The notes: a model not told the origin generated them from the sequence alone. DNA of 8,058 bases from Sphingomonadales bacterium (GCA_016872225.1 VHAW01000077.1:1-8058); one strand, 5' to 3'; positions 1-7,219 are shown, numbered from the stretch's first letter. Numbers and translations are program-made.

Positions 1-52
1 CCCCCGCACAGATCAGCAGGACCACCACCACGGCACGAAGGGTCGAATTCAT
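1..52 (-). CDS. N-terminus of an unidentified exported protein (partial, runs off left edge)
   Basis: On the minus strand an ATG at 52-50 opens a frame that stays open to the window edge and reads MNSTLRAVVVVLLICAG. A short polar start with one arginine (R6) followed by an uninterrupted hydrophobic run (VVVVLLI) and then a Cys-Ala-Gly is what the start of a signal peptide looks like. The C-A-G could belong to a lipoprotein box, but only 17 residues are visible and the cleavage region is cut off. A TAnnTTTG -7 box lies immediately upstream (57-64), which supports a gene start here. The product cannot be named. It is divergent from pdhB and shares the 193-base region between them. Confidence 0.55.
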   Translation of the reverse strand, partial: MNSTLRAVVVVLLICAG

Positions 53-56
53 ATAG

Positions 57-89
57 CAAAATTAACCCAAACAACCTCTGGGAAACCAA
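57..89 (-). promoter_or_regulatory. Bacteroidota-type promoter candidate for the left-edge gene
   Basis: Reading the minus strand, TAATTTTG (64-57) is an exact match to the Bacteroidota -7 consensus TAnnTTTG. A TTG (89-87) lies 22 bases upstream, within the range usually quoted for the -33 element. The expected transcription start is at or within a few bases of the ATG at 52, so the mRNA would be leaderless or nearly so. The consensus is established knowledge; its use here is inferred. Confidence 0.45.
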
Positions 90-219
90 TATATGCCTTT
101 TTGACTGGAATGGTACGAGGAGAAACCCGCGATGGGGTTATGCTATCAAGGTCGTTGGTTTTACCCTGGTCCAAAATCAAAAAAATCCTGCATTCCCCCA
201 TTCGGCCCCCAAAGAAGTT

Positions 220-227
220 TATTTTTG
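220..227 (+). promoter_or_regulatory. -7 box candidate for pdhB
   Basis: TATTTTTG matches TAnnTTTG exactly and sits 18 bases before the pdhB ATG, which would give a 5' leader of about 10-15 bases. No TTG is found at the expected -33 distance (about 193-203 reads as C-rich sequence), so only half of the promoter signature is present. The leader is A-rich with no Shine-Dalgarno sequence, as is common in Bacteroidota. Confidence 0.4.
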
Positions 228-245
228 CCCTGCTAAAAACAAGAA

Positions 246-1229
246 ATGAGGGAAATTGCATTCAGGGAAGCCCTGCGTGAAGCCCTGCGTGAAGAAATGC
301 TCCGCGACCACAGGGTATTTCTAATGGGTGAGGAGGTCGCGGAATACAACGGGGCTTACAAGGTTAGTCAAGGGCTTTTGGATGAATTTGGACCCAAAAG
401 GATCATTGACACTCCTATCGCAGAGCTTGGCTTTGCGGGCATTGGAGTGGGTGCAGCCATGAACGGCTTGCGTCCGGTGATCGAGTTTATGACCTTTAAT
501 TTTTCGTTAGTGGCCATTGACCAAATCGTGAACTCCGCCGCCAAAATGCTCAACATGTCCGGTGGTCAATTCACGGTGCCCATCGTTTTTCGAGGTCCAT
601 CCGGTTCAGCCGGTTCTTTGGGCGCCCAACATTCCCAGGTCTTCGAAAGCTGGTACGCCAATGTTCCTGGGCTGAAGGTGGTATCCCCTTCCAACCCTTA
701 CGATGCCAAAGGACTGCTGAAAAGCGCTATCCGTGATGAGGATCCCGTCATCTTTATGGAATCCGAACAGATATACGGGGACAAAGGCGAAGTACCCGAG
801 GGCGAGTACCTCATCCCTATCGGCAAGGCCGATATCAAACGCGCTGGCACCCAGGTGACTTTGGTTTCGTATAACAAAATGATGAAAGTTACTCTGGCTG
901 CTGCGGAGGAATTAGCCAAAGAGGGCCTTGATGCCGAGGTTATTGATCTGCGCACCATTCGACCCCTTGATCACGAGACCCTGCTCCAAAGTGTCCGCAA
1001 GACCAACCGAATGGTCGTCATCGATGAAAGTTGGCCCTTTGCCTCCGTTTCTTCCGAAATCGCTTACCGAATTCAGAAAGACGCCTTTGACCACCTTGAC
1101 GCGCCAGTGGTCCGGGTGAACGGCGCCGATGTGCCCATGTCCTATTCCATGCCTTTGGTCGCCGCCTACCTCCCCTCCGTGGAAAAAGTGGTGAAAGCTG
1201 TGAGAGAGGTTATGTACCTGCGTAAATAG
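246..1229 (+). CDS. pdhB: Pyruvate dehydrogenase E1 component, beta subunit
   Basis: 327 residues, the usual length for a separate E1 beta chain. With the E1 alpha subunit (not in this window) it forms the thiamine-diphosphate-dependent enzyme that decarboxylates pyruvate and passes the acetyl group to E2 lipoyl domains in the cytoplasm. Visible landmarks: an N-terminal transketolase-like pyrimidine-binding domain (about 1-180) with MGEEVAEYNGAYK (27-39) and the TPIAELGF block (56-63), whose E60 matches the glutamate that activates thiamine diphosphate; GAQHSQ (126-131), with H129 matching the conserved active-site histidine; YGDKGEVPEGEY; and a C-terminal transketolase domain (about 200-320) with DLRTIRPLD. 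The alternative, a branched-chain 2-oxoacid E1 beta, fits less well because the AEYNGAYK and YGDKGEVPEGEY blocks are PDH-like. The ATG at 246 gives the canonical MREIxFREAL start. It appears to be monocistronic: a 171-base gap separates it from gyrB. Confidence 0.95.
   Translation: MREIAFREALREALREEMLRDHRVFLMGEEVAEYNGAYKVSQGLLDEFGPKRIIDTPIAELGFAGIGVGAAMNGLRPVIEFMTFNFSLVAIDQIVNSAAKMLNMSGGQFTVPIVFRGPSGSAGSLGAQHSQVFESWYANVPGLKVVSPSNPYDAKGLLKSAIRDEDPVIFMESEQIYGDKGEVPEGEYLIPIGKADIKRAGTQVTLVSYNKMMKVTLAAAEELAKEGLDAEVIDLRTIRPLDHETLLQSVRKTNRMVVIDESWPFASVSSEIAYRIQKDAFDHLDAPVVRVNGADVPMSYSMPLVAAYLPSVEKVVKAVREVMYLRK
267..290 (+). repeat. Perfect 12-base tandem duplication inside pdhB
   Basis: GAAGCCCTGCGT occurs twice in direct succession (267-278 and 279-290), and its first four bases recur at 291-294. 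It is in frame and encodes EALR twice (residues 8-15), in the first helix of the protein. PDH beta chains often have a REALREA-like sequence here, so the amino acid repeat is normal; the exact codon identity is the notable part. Confidence 0.9.
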
Positions 1230-1260
1230 GTTAAGCCCTCCGCTTTTCAACGGTGAATGC

Positions 1261-1326
1261 CCTTGGTCCAACATGGACTCGGGCCTGAGGCCTGATGTGA
1301 TTTTGACCTTTTTTAAGGGCCTTTTT
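1261..1326 (+). terminator. Possible weak terminator after pdhB
   Basis: Between pdhB and gyrB there is an imperfect hairpin. Its core is GTCCA (1266-1270), loop ACA and TGGAC (1274-1278), extended outward by wobble pairs and CC/GG (1261-1262 with 1282-1283). Further on, AGGCC (1288-1292) can pair with GGCCT (1318-1322), which runs into a T-tract (1322-1326) and encloses a second T-tract (1309-1314). Neither structure is a compact GC stem directly followed by a long T run, so the call is tentative. Confidence 0.22.
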
Positions 1327-1400
1327 GGTTGTATTTTTAAGGTTTGAACAAAAAGACAACGGCCGAATACTAAGCCAATCAACCAATCTCAATCCATTTG

Positions 1401-3350
1401 ATGAATTCACCATCCAAAGCCCAATATTCTGCTGAAAATATCCAGGTCCTTGAGGGACTTGAAGCCGTCCGTAAAAGACCGGCCATGTACATTGGCGATA
1501 TCGGGGCCAAAGGACTTCACCACCTTGTGTACGAGGTCGTGGATAATTCCATCGACGAGGCTTTGGCAGGCCATTGCACCCAGATCGAAGTGAGCATCTT
1601 GGAAGATAATCGCATTCGGGTCAAAGACAACGGCCGCGGTATCCCCACCGACATGCACCCTAAAGAAAAGCGGTCCGCATTGGAGGTGGTTATGACGGTC
1701 TTGCATGCCGGAGGTAAATTCGACAAAGACAGTTACAAAGTGTCCGGCGGTCTTCACGGTGTCGGCGTTTCGTGCGTCAATGCCCTAAGCTCCCATCTGC
1801 ACGCCATTGTGCATCGCCACGGAATGATTTACGAGCAGGAATACAGCTGTGGGAAGCCGCTCTATGCGGTTCGCGAAGTTGGTAACACCGATTACAGAGG
1901 AACTGTCGTGGAGTTTAAACCCGATGCAGAGATTTTTCAACAAACCGAATACCATTACAGCACCCTGGCAGCTCGCCTCCGTGAATTATCCTACCTCAAC
2001 AAGGGTATTCACTTAAGCCTTACCGATGAGCGACAAGCCCTGGAAGATGACACCTTTCGGCAAGAAAACTTTTATTCAGAAGGCGGCCTTCAAGAATTTG
2101 TCGCTTATTTGGACCAAACCCGTGAATCCCTCCTCTCTCAACCCATTTACATCGAAAACCCCAAAGGCCCTGTCCCGGTAGAGGTAGCCTTGCAATACAA
2201 TAGCTCCTTCACCGAGAACGTTCATTCTTATGTGAACAATATTAATACCCATGAGGGAGGGACTCATATTGCCGGTTTTCGACAAGCGCTTACCCGAACT
2301 CTGAAAAATTATGCTGACAAGGAAGGAATGACCAGCAAACTCAAATTCGATATTGCGGGAGACGACTTCCGTGAAGGACTGACCGCTGTGGTTTCCGTGA
2401 AAGTTGCAGAGCCTCAGTTCGAAGGACAAACCAAAACCAAACTTGGAAACAACGAAGTTATGGGAGCGGTCAATTCCGCGGTTTCCGAAGCTCTTTCCCA
2501 TTATTTGGAAGAAAACCCGCGCGAAGCCAAGCAAATCATCGCCAAAGTTATTCTTGCTGCAACTGCAAGGCATGCTGCGCGAAAAGCGAGAGAGCTTGTC
2601 CAGCGGAAAAATGTCCTTTCCGGAAATTCCATGCCCGGCAAGCTCGCTGACTGCTCCGAACGGGATGCTTCGCTCTGCGAAATATTCCTGGTCGAGGGTG
2701 ACTCGGCGGGTGGAACGGCCAAACAAGGTCGAAACCGAGCCTTTCAGGCCATACTGCCCCTTCGTGGCAAAATTCTCAATGTGGAGAAAGCCATGGAACA
2801 CAAAATTTACGAGAATGAAGAAATCCGTAACATTTTTACAGCCTTAGGCGTGACCGTCGGCACAGAAGACGATCAAAAGGCCCTGAATGTTTCCAAACTC
2901 CGTTACCACAAAATCATCATTATGACCGATGCCGATGTGGACGGGTCGCACATTACCACGCTGATCTTAACGTTTTTCTTCCGGTACATGAAGACGCTTA
3001 TTGAGTCAGCGCATATTTACATCGCCACACCGCCTTTATACTTGGTCAAGAAGGGAAATCAACAGCGTTATGCCTGGAACGAAGAAGACCGCATACAAGC
3101 CGTTCAAGAGGTGGCTAAAGGCGGATCTGAGAGCAACGTGAGCATCCAGCGGTACAAAGGCTTGGGTGAAATGAACGCGGAGCAGCTTTGGGATACCACC
3201 ATGAATCCTGACACGCGTACGCTACGCAAGGTCACCATTGAAAGTGCCGCGGAAGCTGACCGAATTTTCTCCATGCTGATGGGTGACGAAGTCCCACCGC
3301 GCAGAGAATTCATCGAACAAAACGCCCGATACGCCAAACTGGATATTTGA
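1401..3350 (+). CDS. gyrB: DNA gyrase subunit B
   Basis: 649 residues, matching the short GyrB form that lacks the large C-terminal insertion of E. coli GyrB. It is the ATPase and TOPRIM subunit of the gyrase that introduces negative supercoils together with GyrA. Domains: GHKL ATPase (about 1-225) with E45 (catalytic base) and N49 (magnesium) in EVVDNS, DNGRGIP (76-82) and the ATP lid GGLHGVGVS (116-124); transducer (about 230-400) with YVNNINTHEGGTHIAGF and the ATP-contacting QTK loop (Q343, T344, K345); TOPRIM with EGDSAGG (432-438), PLRGKILNVEKA, and the metal-binding DADVDGS (510-516); then QRYKGLGEMNAEQLW and the EVPPRREFIE tail. ParE is the alternative, but the tail and overall pattern are GyrB. 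ATG 1401 is preferred over the adjacent in-frame TTG at 1398. There is no Shine-Dalgarno sequence and no clear promoter in the 171-base upstream gap. It is the first gene of an apparent four-gene run. Confidence 0.97.
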   Translation: MNSPSKAQYSAENIQVLEGLEAVRKRPAMYIGDIGAKGLHHLVYEVVDNSIDEALAGHCTQIEVSILEDNRIRVKDNGRGIPTDMHPKEKRSALEVVMTVLHAGGKFDKDSYKVSGGLHGVGVSCVNALSSHLHAIVHRHGMIYEQEYSCGKPLYAVREVGNTDYRGTVVEFKPDAEIFQQTEYHYSTLAARLRELSYLNKGIHLSLTDERQALEDDTFRQENFYSEGGLQEFVAYLDQTRESLLSQPIYIENPKGPVPVEVALQYNSSFTENVHSYVNNINTHEGGTHIAGFRQALTRTLKNYADKEGMTSKLKFDIAGDDFREGLTAVVSVKVAEPQFEGQTKTKLGNNEVMGAVNSAVSEALSHYLEENPREAKQIIAKVILAATARHAARKARELVQRKNVLSGNSMPGKLADCSERDASLCEIFLVEGDSAGGTAKQGRNRAFQAILPLRGKILNVEKAMEHKIYENEEIRNIFTALGVTVGTEDDQKALNVSKLRYHKIIIMTDADVDGSHITTLILTFFFRYMKTLIESAHIYIATPPLYLVKKGNQQRYAWNEEDRIQAVQEVAKGGSESNVSIQRYKGLGEMNAEQLWDTTMNPDTRTLRKVTIESAAEADRIFSMLMGDEVPPRREFIEQNARYAKLDI

Positions 3351-3352
3351 TT

Positions 3353-3357
3353 GAGGA
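3353..3357 (+). promoter_or_regulatory. Shine-Dalgarno-like site deciding the lolD start
   Basis: GAGGA lies 4 bases before the ATG at 3362, directly after the gyrB stop (3348-3350). It is the only purine-rich Shine-Dalgarno-like site in front of a gene in this window. It favours ATG 3362 over the in-frame TTG at 3347, which overlaps the gyrB stop as TTGA. The spacing is on the short side. Confidence 0.4.
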
Positions 3358-3361
3358 ACGC

Positions 3362-4075
3362 ATGCAAGCAGGTGCCCCCTTGGCTGTTGAGGTTAAGCAA
3401 CTCTCCAAATCGTATGGAGATCTTCTTTTGCTTCGCGATGTTTCTTTTGATCTGAGAATCGGAGAATTGGTTGCCGTTGTTGGGCCTTCTGGCGCCGGGA
3501 AAAGCACCCTGCTTCATGTGTTAGGTGGTCTACAACCGGCCAATTCCGGCGAAATATGGTTAGGGGGTCAGCTACTTAGCGGGCTGCAAGGCAATGCCCT
3601 GGCCGATTTCCGAAATCGCAAACTAGGTTTCGTCTTTCAGCAGGCCATGTTGCTACCTGAATTCACGGCGGAAGAAAATTTAATGATTCCAGCCCTCATT
3701 GCAGGAAATACCCCTGAGACGGCCAAAACAAGGGCCCATGAATTAGCCGAAATCCTGGGTATTGCTGGACGAATGAATCACAAACCTTCAACCCTCTCAG
3801 GTGGTGAGCAACAACGCTTTGCCGTGGCCAGAGCATTGATGAACCGACCTGATTTAATTCTTGCCGATGAACCGTCCGGGAACCTTGACCAAAATCAAGC
3901 CGATGATTTGCATCATTTGTTTGGAGAACTTCGTTCCAAATTTCATCAGACTCTGCTTGTGGTGACTCATAATCCCGGTCTAGCCTCTGAAGCCGATCGG
4001 GTATTGCGGCTGGAGCATGGAACCTTGACCGAAATCACCCCCTCTGCCTTGCCCCATGCCCTTCCAACACCCTGA
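3362..4075 (+). CDS. lolD: LolD-type ABC transporter ATP-binding protein (lipoprotein release)
   Basis: 237 residues from ATG 3362 (242 if TTG 3347 is used). A complete single ABC ATPase: Walker A GPSGAGKST (41-49, K47), Q-loop FVFQQ (about 90-94), signature LSGGEQQ (145-151), Walker B ILADE (166-170, E170), D-loop GNLD, and H-loop histidine H203 in VVTHN. The stretch STLLHVLGGL, FRNRKLGF and LLPEFTAEEN closely parallels E. coli LolD (from memory), the cytoplasmic motor of LolCDE that releases lipoproteins from the inner membrane toward the outer membrane. MacB or FtsE-type ATPases are alternatives from the same superfamily branch. No permease (LolC/E-like) lies beside it, so the partner must be encoded elsewhere. 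It starts 11 bases after gyrB ends and its last 20 bases overlap recQ, which suggests co-transcription and translational coupling. Confidence 0.8.
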   Translation: MQAGAPLAVEVKQLSKSYGDLLLLRDVSFDLRIGELVAVVGPSGAGKSTLLHVLGGLQPANSGEIWLGGQLLSGLQGNALADFRNRKLGFVFQQAMLLPEFTAEENLMIPALIAGNTPETAKTRAHELAEILGIAGRMNHKPSTLSGGEQQRFAVARALMNRPDLILADEPSGNLDQNQADDLHHLFGELRSKFHQTLLVVTHNPGLASEADRVLRLEHGTLTEITPSALPHALPTP

Positions 4076-6053
4076 ACCCAAGGCGATTCTCCGAAAATAT
4101 TGGGGATACGATCAATTCAGGGCAGGTCAGGAAGAAATTATTCAGTCGGTCCTTCATGGTCAGGACACGCTGGCCCTGCTAGCAACCGGTGGCGGTAAAT
4201 CTTTGTGTTATCAAATTCCGGGCATTGCTTTAGGTGGACTATGCATCGTGGTTACTCCTCTCATTGCATTGATGAAAGATCAAGTCCGATCGCTGCACCG
4301 CCTTGGCATTTCAGCTGCTGCTTTAATTTCCGGCCTTACCGCGGAAGAATCCGAGGAAATCCTTCGCAAAGCAGACGCCGGTCACCTTCAATTTCTTTAC
4401 TTATCACCCGAACGCCTCACAAATCGGGATTTCACAATACGTTGTCAATCATGGCGCATCACCCTGCTTGCGGTCGATGAAGCACACTGCATCGCCCAAT
4501 GGGGTCATGATTTTCGTCCAGAATATCAGCGTATCGGTGCATTCCGAAGCCTGATCCAGCCTCACGATCATCCTCAAGGTGCAGGTGTTCTTACTCTTGC
4601 GCTAACGGCTTCGGCCACATCTGCCGTATGCAACGAAATCTGCGAGAGATTAGGGATGAGCAAGGTTTCGGTGTTCAAACAAAGCTTTGCAAGACCCCGA
4701 TTGCAATATTTATGGCCTGAGACACATGCCAAGCACAAACATTTGGAAGATGCCTTGCGAAACTTGGATGGGAAGGCTCTGGTCTATACCCGTTCCCGTC
4801 GACAAAGCGAAGAGGTAACCCTTTGGCTAACCAAACTCGGATATCCAGCCCAAGCTTACCATGCAGGTCTTTCACCGGAGCTGCGGGATTTACGACAAAA
4901 ATCATGGATGGCCCATGAATTCCCCATCATGGTGTGCACTTCGGCCTTTGGTATGGGCATCGATCAACCCGATGTACGCTTGGTATTCCACTGGAATGTT
5001 CCGGAATCGCCGGAAGCCTATTATCAGGAAGCAGGGCGTGCAGGCAGGGACGGAGACGATGCCAAATGCATTATGCCTTGGAATCAAGATGACCTCGAGG
5101 AGGCCCAAGAACGCATCGAAGAGTCTTTTCCTCCTATCGAACGAATTCATCGCGTTTACCAGGCCTTGGGACTTTGGTGCAACTTGGCGGTGGGCAGCGG
5201 CAACGATCAGCGATTTGACTTTGACACATCGGCCTTTTGCCATCGCTTTGACCTTCGAGAAAAAGAAGTCTTCCATGCGATGCAAATTCTACATAGAGCG
5301 GAACTGATTCGAATTCAAGAAGAACTCATGCTGCCGGCTAGAATACGCTTTGTGGTTTCGGCACGAACTCTATACGATCTAAGAGTCAAAGAACCGGTAT
5401 TGGATCCTTATATTGATCTGTTGTTGCGGAATTACCCAGGAATTCTCGACCGCGGTGTTCGCTTTGATGAACGAGCCTTGGCCCGCCAAACCGGTATTAC
5501 GGCAGTATCCATTTTGCAGGCGATTCGACGGTTGGAAACCTTGCAAGTCTTGGAATTTGTACCACGCTCCGATAAACAAGGATTGACTTGGATTACCGAA
5601 AGGCTTCCTCTGTCGCATGTCCACATTCCGCATTCGGCCTACACCCTGCTCAAAGAAGCCCGGTTAAATCGTCTCCAAGCACTAGCCCGCATGATGACTA
5701 TGGATACCCCCCAAGGAGAAACGGCCCTACTTGTGGAATGTCGAAGTCAATTACTGTTACATTATTTTGGAGAAAAAGGATCGGCATTATGCGGTCGCTG
5801 CGACCTTTGCCTTGAACGCCATGTCCCTTCATGGGACTACGATCGCCACGAAATGCAAGAATTTCAAAATGTGATTCGCCCTTTATTGCAAAAACCCACC
5901 CTCATCTATGATTTAATGCACCAATTAAACCAAGGACCCGTTCAAATTGCTCAAGGCGAAATACGGCGCAGAAGCCTTGCCATTCAATGGCTTATTGATC
6001 AGGGTATCATCCAGAGGGACGAAAATGATATGTTGTTATGGATCGGCCAATAA
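4056..6053 (+). CDS. recQ: ATP-dependent DNA helicase, RecQ family
   Basis: 665 residues. A superfamily 2, 3'-to-5' DNA helicase of recombination and repair. Motifs in order: motif 0 YWGYDQFRAGQ (15-25); Walker A ATGGGKS (43-49, K48); Ia TPLIALMKDQV; DEAH (141-144) followed by the RecQ aromatic-rich loop CIAQWGHDFRPEY; III ALTASAT; V TSAFGMGIDQPDVR; VI QEAGRAGRDG (324-333). The RecQ zinc module appears late: C562, then YFGE, then C579, C582 and C585, with the same C-x16-C-x2-C-x2-C spacing as I recall for E. coli RecQ. About 230 residues separate motif VI from the first cysteine; they hold two winged-helix-like segments (near FDFDTSAFCHRF and VRFDERALARQTG). The C-terminal segment looks like another winged helix and no HRDC domain is recognised. 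I believe this arrangement is found in Bacteroidota RecQ proteins of 630-670 residues. It overlaps lolD by 20 bases and the next gene by 16; there is no Shine-Dalgarno sequence. Confidence 0.92.
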   Translation: MPFQHPEPKAILRKYWGYDQFRAGQEEIIQSVLHGQDTLALLATGGGKSLCYQIPGIALGGLCIVVTPLIALMKDQVRSLHRLGISAAALISGLTAEESEEILRKADAGHLQFLYLSPERLTNRDFTIRCQSWRITLLAVDEAHCIAQWGHDFRPEYQRIGAFRSLIQPHDHPQGAGVLTLALTASATSAVCNEICERLGMSKVSVFKQSFARPRLQYLWPETHAKHKHLEDALRNLDGKALVYTRSRRQSEEVTLWLTKLGYPAQAYHAGLSPELRDLRQKSWMAHEFPIMVCTSAFGMGIDQPDVRLVFHWNVPESPEAYYQEAGRAGRDGDDAKCIMPWNQDDLEEAQERIEESFPPIERIHRVYQALGLWCNLAVGSGNDQRFDFDTSAFCHRFDLREKEVFHAMQILHRAELIRIQEELMLPARIRFVVSARTLYDLRVKEPVLDPYIDLLLRNYPGILDRGVRFDERALARQTGITAVSILQAIRRLETLQVLEFVPRSDKQGLTWITERLPLSHVHIPHSAYTLLKEARLNRLQALARMMTMDTPQGETALLVECRSQLLLHYFGEKGSALCGRCDLCLERHVPSWDYDRHEMQEFQNVIRPLLQKPTLIYDLMHQLNQGPVQIAQGEIRRRSLAIQWLIDQGIIQRDENDMLLWIGQ

Positions 6054-7219
6054 ACCCCGTCATGTTGATGGCGACGACTAACGATCAGTGGCAGGATCAA
6101 CGCATGCAACGATGGTGCCAAACCTTGGTGGAATGCGGTTGGAAAGTTAATTGGGTAGGCGTGGATCGAAAAAGACCTGTTCCGTTAAAATCCACAGAAT
6201 CTATTCGTTACGACCGCCTCCGTGTGATTCCTTTAGGGGGACCTGTGTTCTATTCGATCTTCAATATTCGTTTGTTTTTAAAGGCGATGGCCTTACCGGC
6301 AGATGCCTTCCTTGCGGTTGATGCCGATACTCTACCCGCCCTCCGGTTGGCTTCGCTGATTCGGAGGAAACCTCTTTGGTTCGATGCCCATGAATGGTTC
6401 ACCGAGACACCAGAACTTTTGCACCGCCCCTTCATCCGAAATTGTTGGCGACTCATTATCCGCATTTTCCTACGGGGTAAAATTCACTGTTTTACGGTGG
6501 GACATGAACTTGCATTACGCCTTGAGCAAAACTGGGGTCACCCCTTCATCGTTCTACGTAACATGCCCTCCAACAAAGGTTTAGACCATGATGGTACAGA
6601 TACCGAATTCAATAAACCAAACATTAACCTCAACCCCATCATTCCCGGATTGGAGGGGCCCTATTTGCTCTATCAGGGAGCCTTGAATATCGGAAGAGGA
6701 CTGGAGTCCTTGATTGAAGCAGCTGCCCTTGGACTGCCTTATCCCTTGGTCATCGCAGGATCAGGAGACCTTCAATCACCTTTGATGGAGAGAATTCATA
6801 GATATAACTTAAGTAATAAAGTTTTGCTCCTTGGGGCCCAGGAACCAGAACAACTTAGAATTATAACCAGCCACGCCTTCCTTGGGTTTAATCTCCTCGA
6901 AACCCAATCCCTCAATTACTACTATTCCCTCGCCAACAAGTTTTTTGACTATGTCCAAGCGGGAGTGCCTCAGGTTTGCATCAATTTTCCTGAGTACCGC
7001 TATTATATGGAATTATACCGAGTAGGCTCGCTCATCGAAAACACCGAACCCTCGGTAATTGCGCAATGCTGCCATCACATCGTAAATCACAAAGAAACGT
7101 ACAAGAATATGCAAGACAATTGTCGTCAAGCAGCAGGTCTATGGAATTGGAAACAAGAATCTTCCATCTTACAAAATAATCTTCGGCAATTGCGCTCCAC
7201 CCTTCCAAAAAACGTCTAA
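6038..7219 (+). CDS. GT4-like glycosyltransferase (GT-B fold)
   Basis: 393 residues, two Rossmann-like halves as in GT-B enzymes. N-terminal half: a first strand and loop PVMLMATTNDQWQDQR; DADTLPAL; and DAHEWFTETPEL (from D116), a block typical of Bacteroidota family 4 glycosyltransferases. C-terminal half: YQGALNIGRG (212-221), VIAGSGD, and LLETQSLNYYYSLANKFFDY with E288, which occupies the place of the donor-binding E-x7-E region, followed by VQAGVP. It presumably transfers a sugar from a nucleotide donor during cell-surface polysaccharide or lipopolysaccharide synthesis in the cytoplasm; donor and acceptor cannot be read from the sequence. No signal peptide or membrane span is seen. ATG 6038 overlaps recQ by 16 bases. 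ATG 6062 (8 bases after the recQ stop) is an alternative that would still keep most of the first strand. It is the last gene of the gyrB run, and its stop overlaps that of the convergent neighbour. Confidence 0.85.
   Translation: MDRPINPVMLMATTNDQWQDQRMQRWCQTLVECGWKVNWVGVDRKRPVPLKSTESIRYDRLRVIPLGGPVFYSIFNIRLFLKAMALPADAFLAVDADTLPALRLASLIRRKPLWFDAHEWFTETPELLHRPFIRNCWRLIIRIFLRGKIHCFTVGHELALRLEQNWGHPFIVLRNMPSNKGLDHDGTDTEFNKPNINLNPIIPGLEGPYLLYQGALNIGRGLESLIEAAALGLPYPLVIAGSGDLQSPLMERIHRYNLSNKVLLLGAQEPEQLRIITSHAFLGFNLLETQSLNYYYSLANKFFDYVQAGVPQVCINFPEYRYYMELYRVGSLIENTEPSVIAQCCHHIVNHKETYKNMQDNCRQAAGLWNWKQESSILQNNLRQLRSTLPKNV

Noticed and set aside
49..261. A 70-codon minus-strand open frame across the pdhB upstream region, whose stop overlaps the left-edge gene start as ATGA.
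   Set aside because: The ATGA overlap looks like coupling, but the frame begins inside pdhB, covers both promoter candidates, and its product shows no recognisable domain pattern. Better explained as non-coding intergenic DNA.
1338..1346. TAAGGTTTG as a gyrB promoter -7 box.
   Set aside because: It has three bases instead of two between TA and TTTG, and no TTG at a suitable distance upstream. TGATTTTG (1298-1305) also fails at one position. No confident gyrB promoter could be called.
912..1382. A 156-codon minus-strand open frame spanning the end of pdhB and the spacer before gyrB.
   Set aside because: Most of it is antisense to conserved PDH beta sequence and the rest is low-complexity spacer; no domain is recognisable.
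1398..1400. TTG as the gyrB start.
   Set aside because: The adjacent ATG at 1401 is in the same frame and is the stronger initiator; neither has a Shine-Dalgarno sequence.
2076..2801. A 241-codon minus-strand open frame inside gyrB.
   Set aside because: It lies wholly opposite well-conserved GyrB transducer and TOPRIM sequence, and its translation shows no family motif; it is a shadow frame.
1401..3350. Topoisomerase IV subunit ParE as an alternative identity for gyrB.
   Set aside because: The length, the QRYKGLGEMNAEQLW block and the MLMGDEVPPRREFIE tail match Bacteroidota GyrB as I know it.
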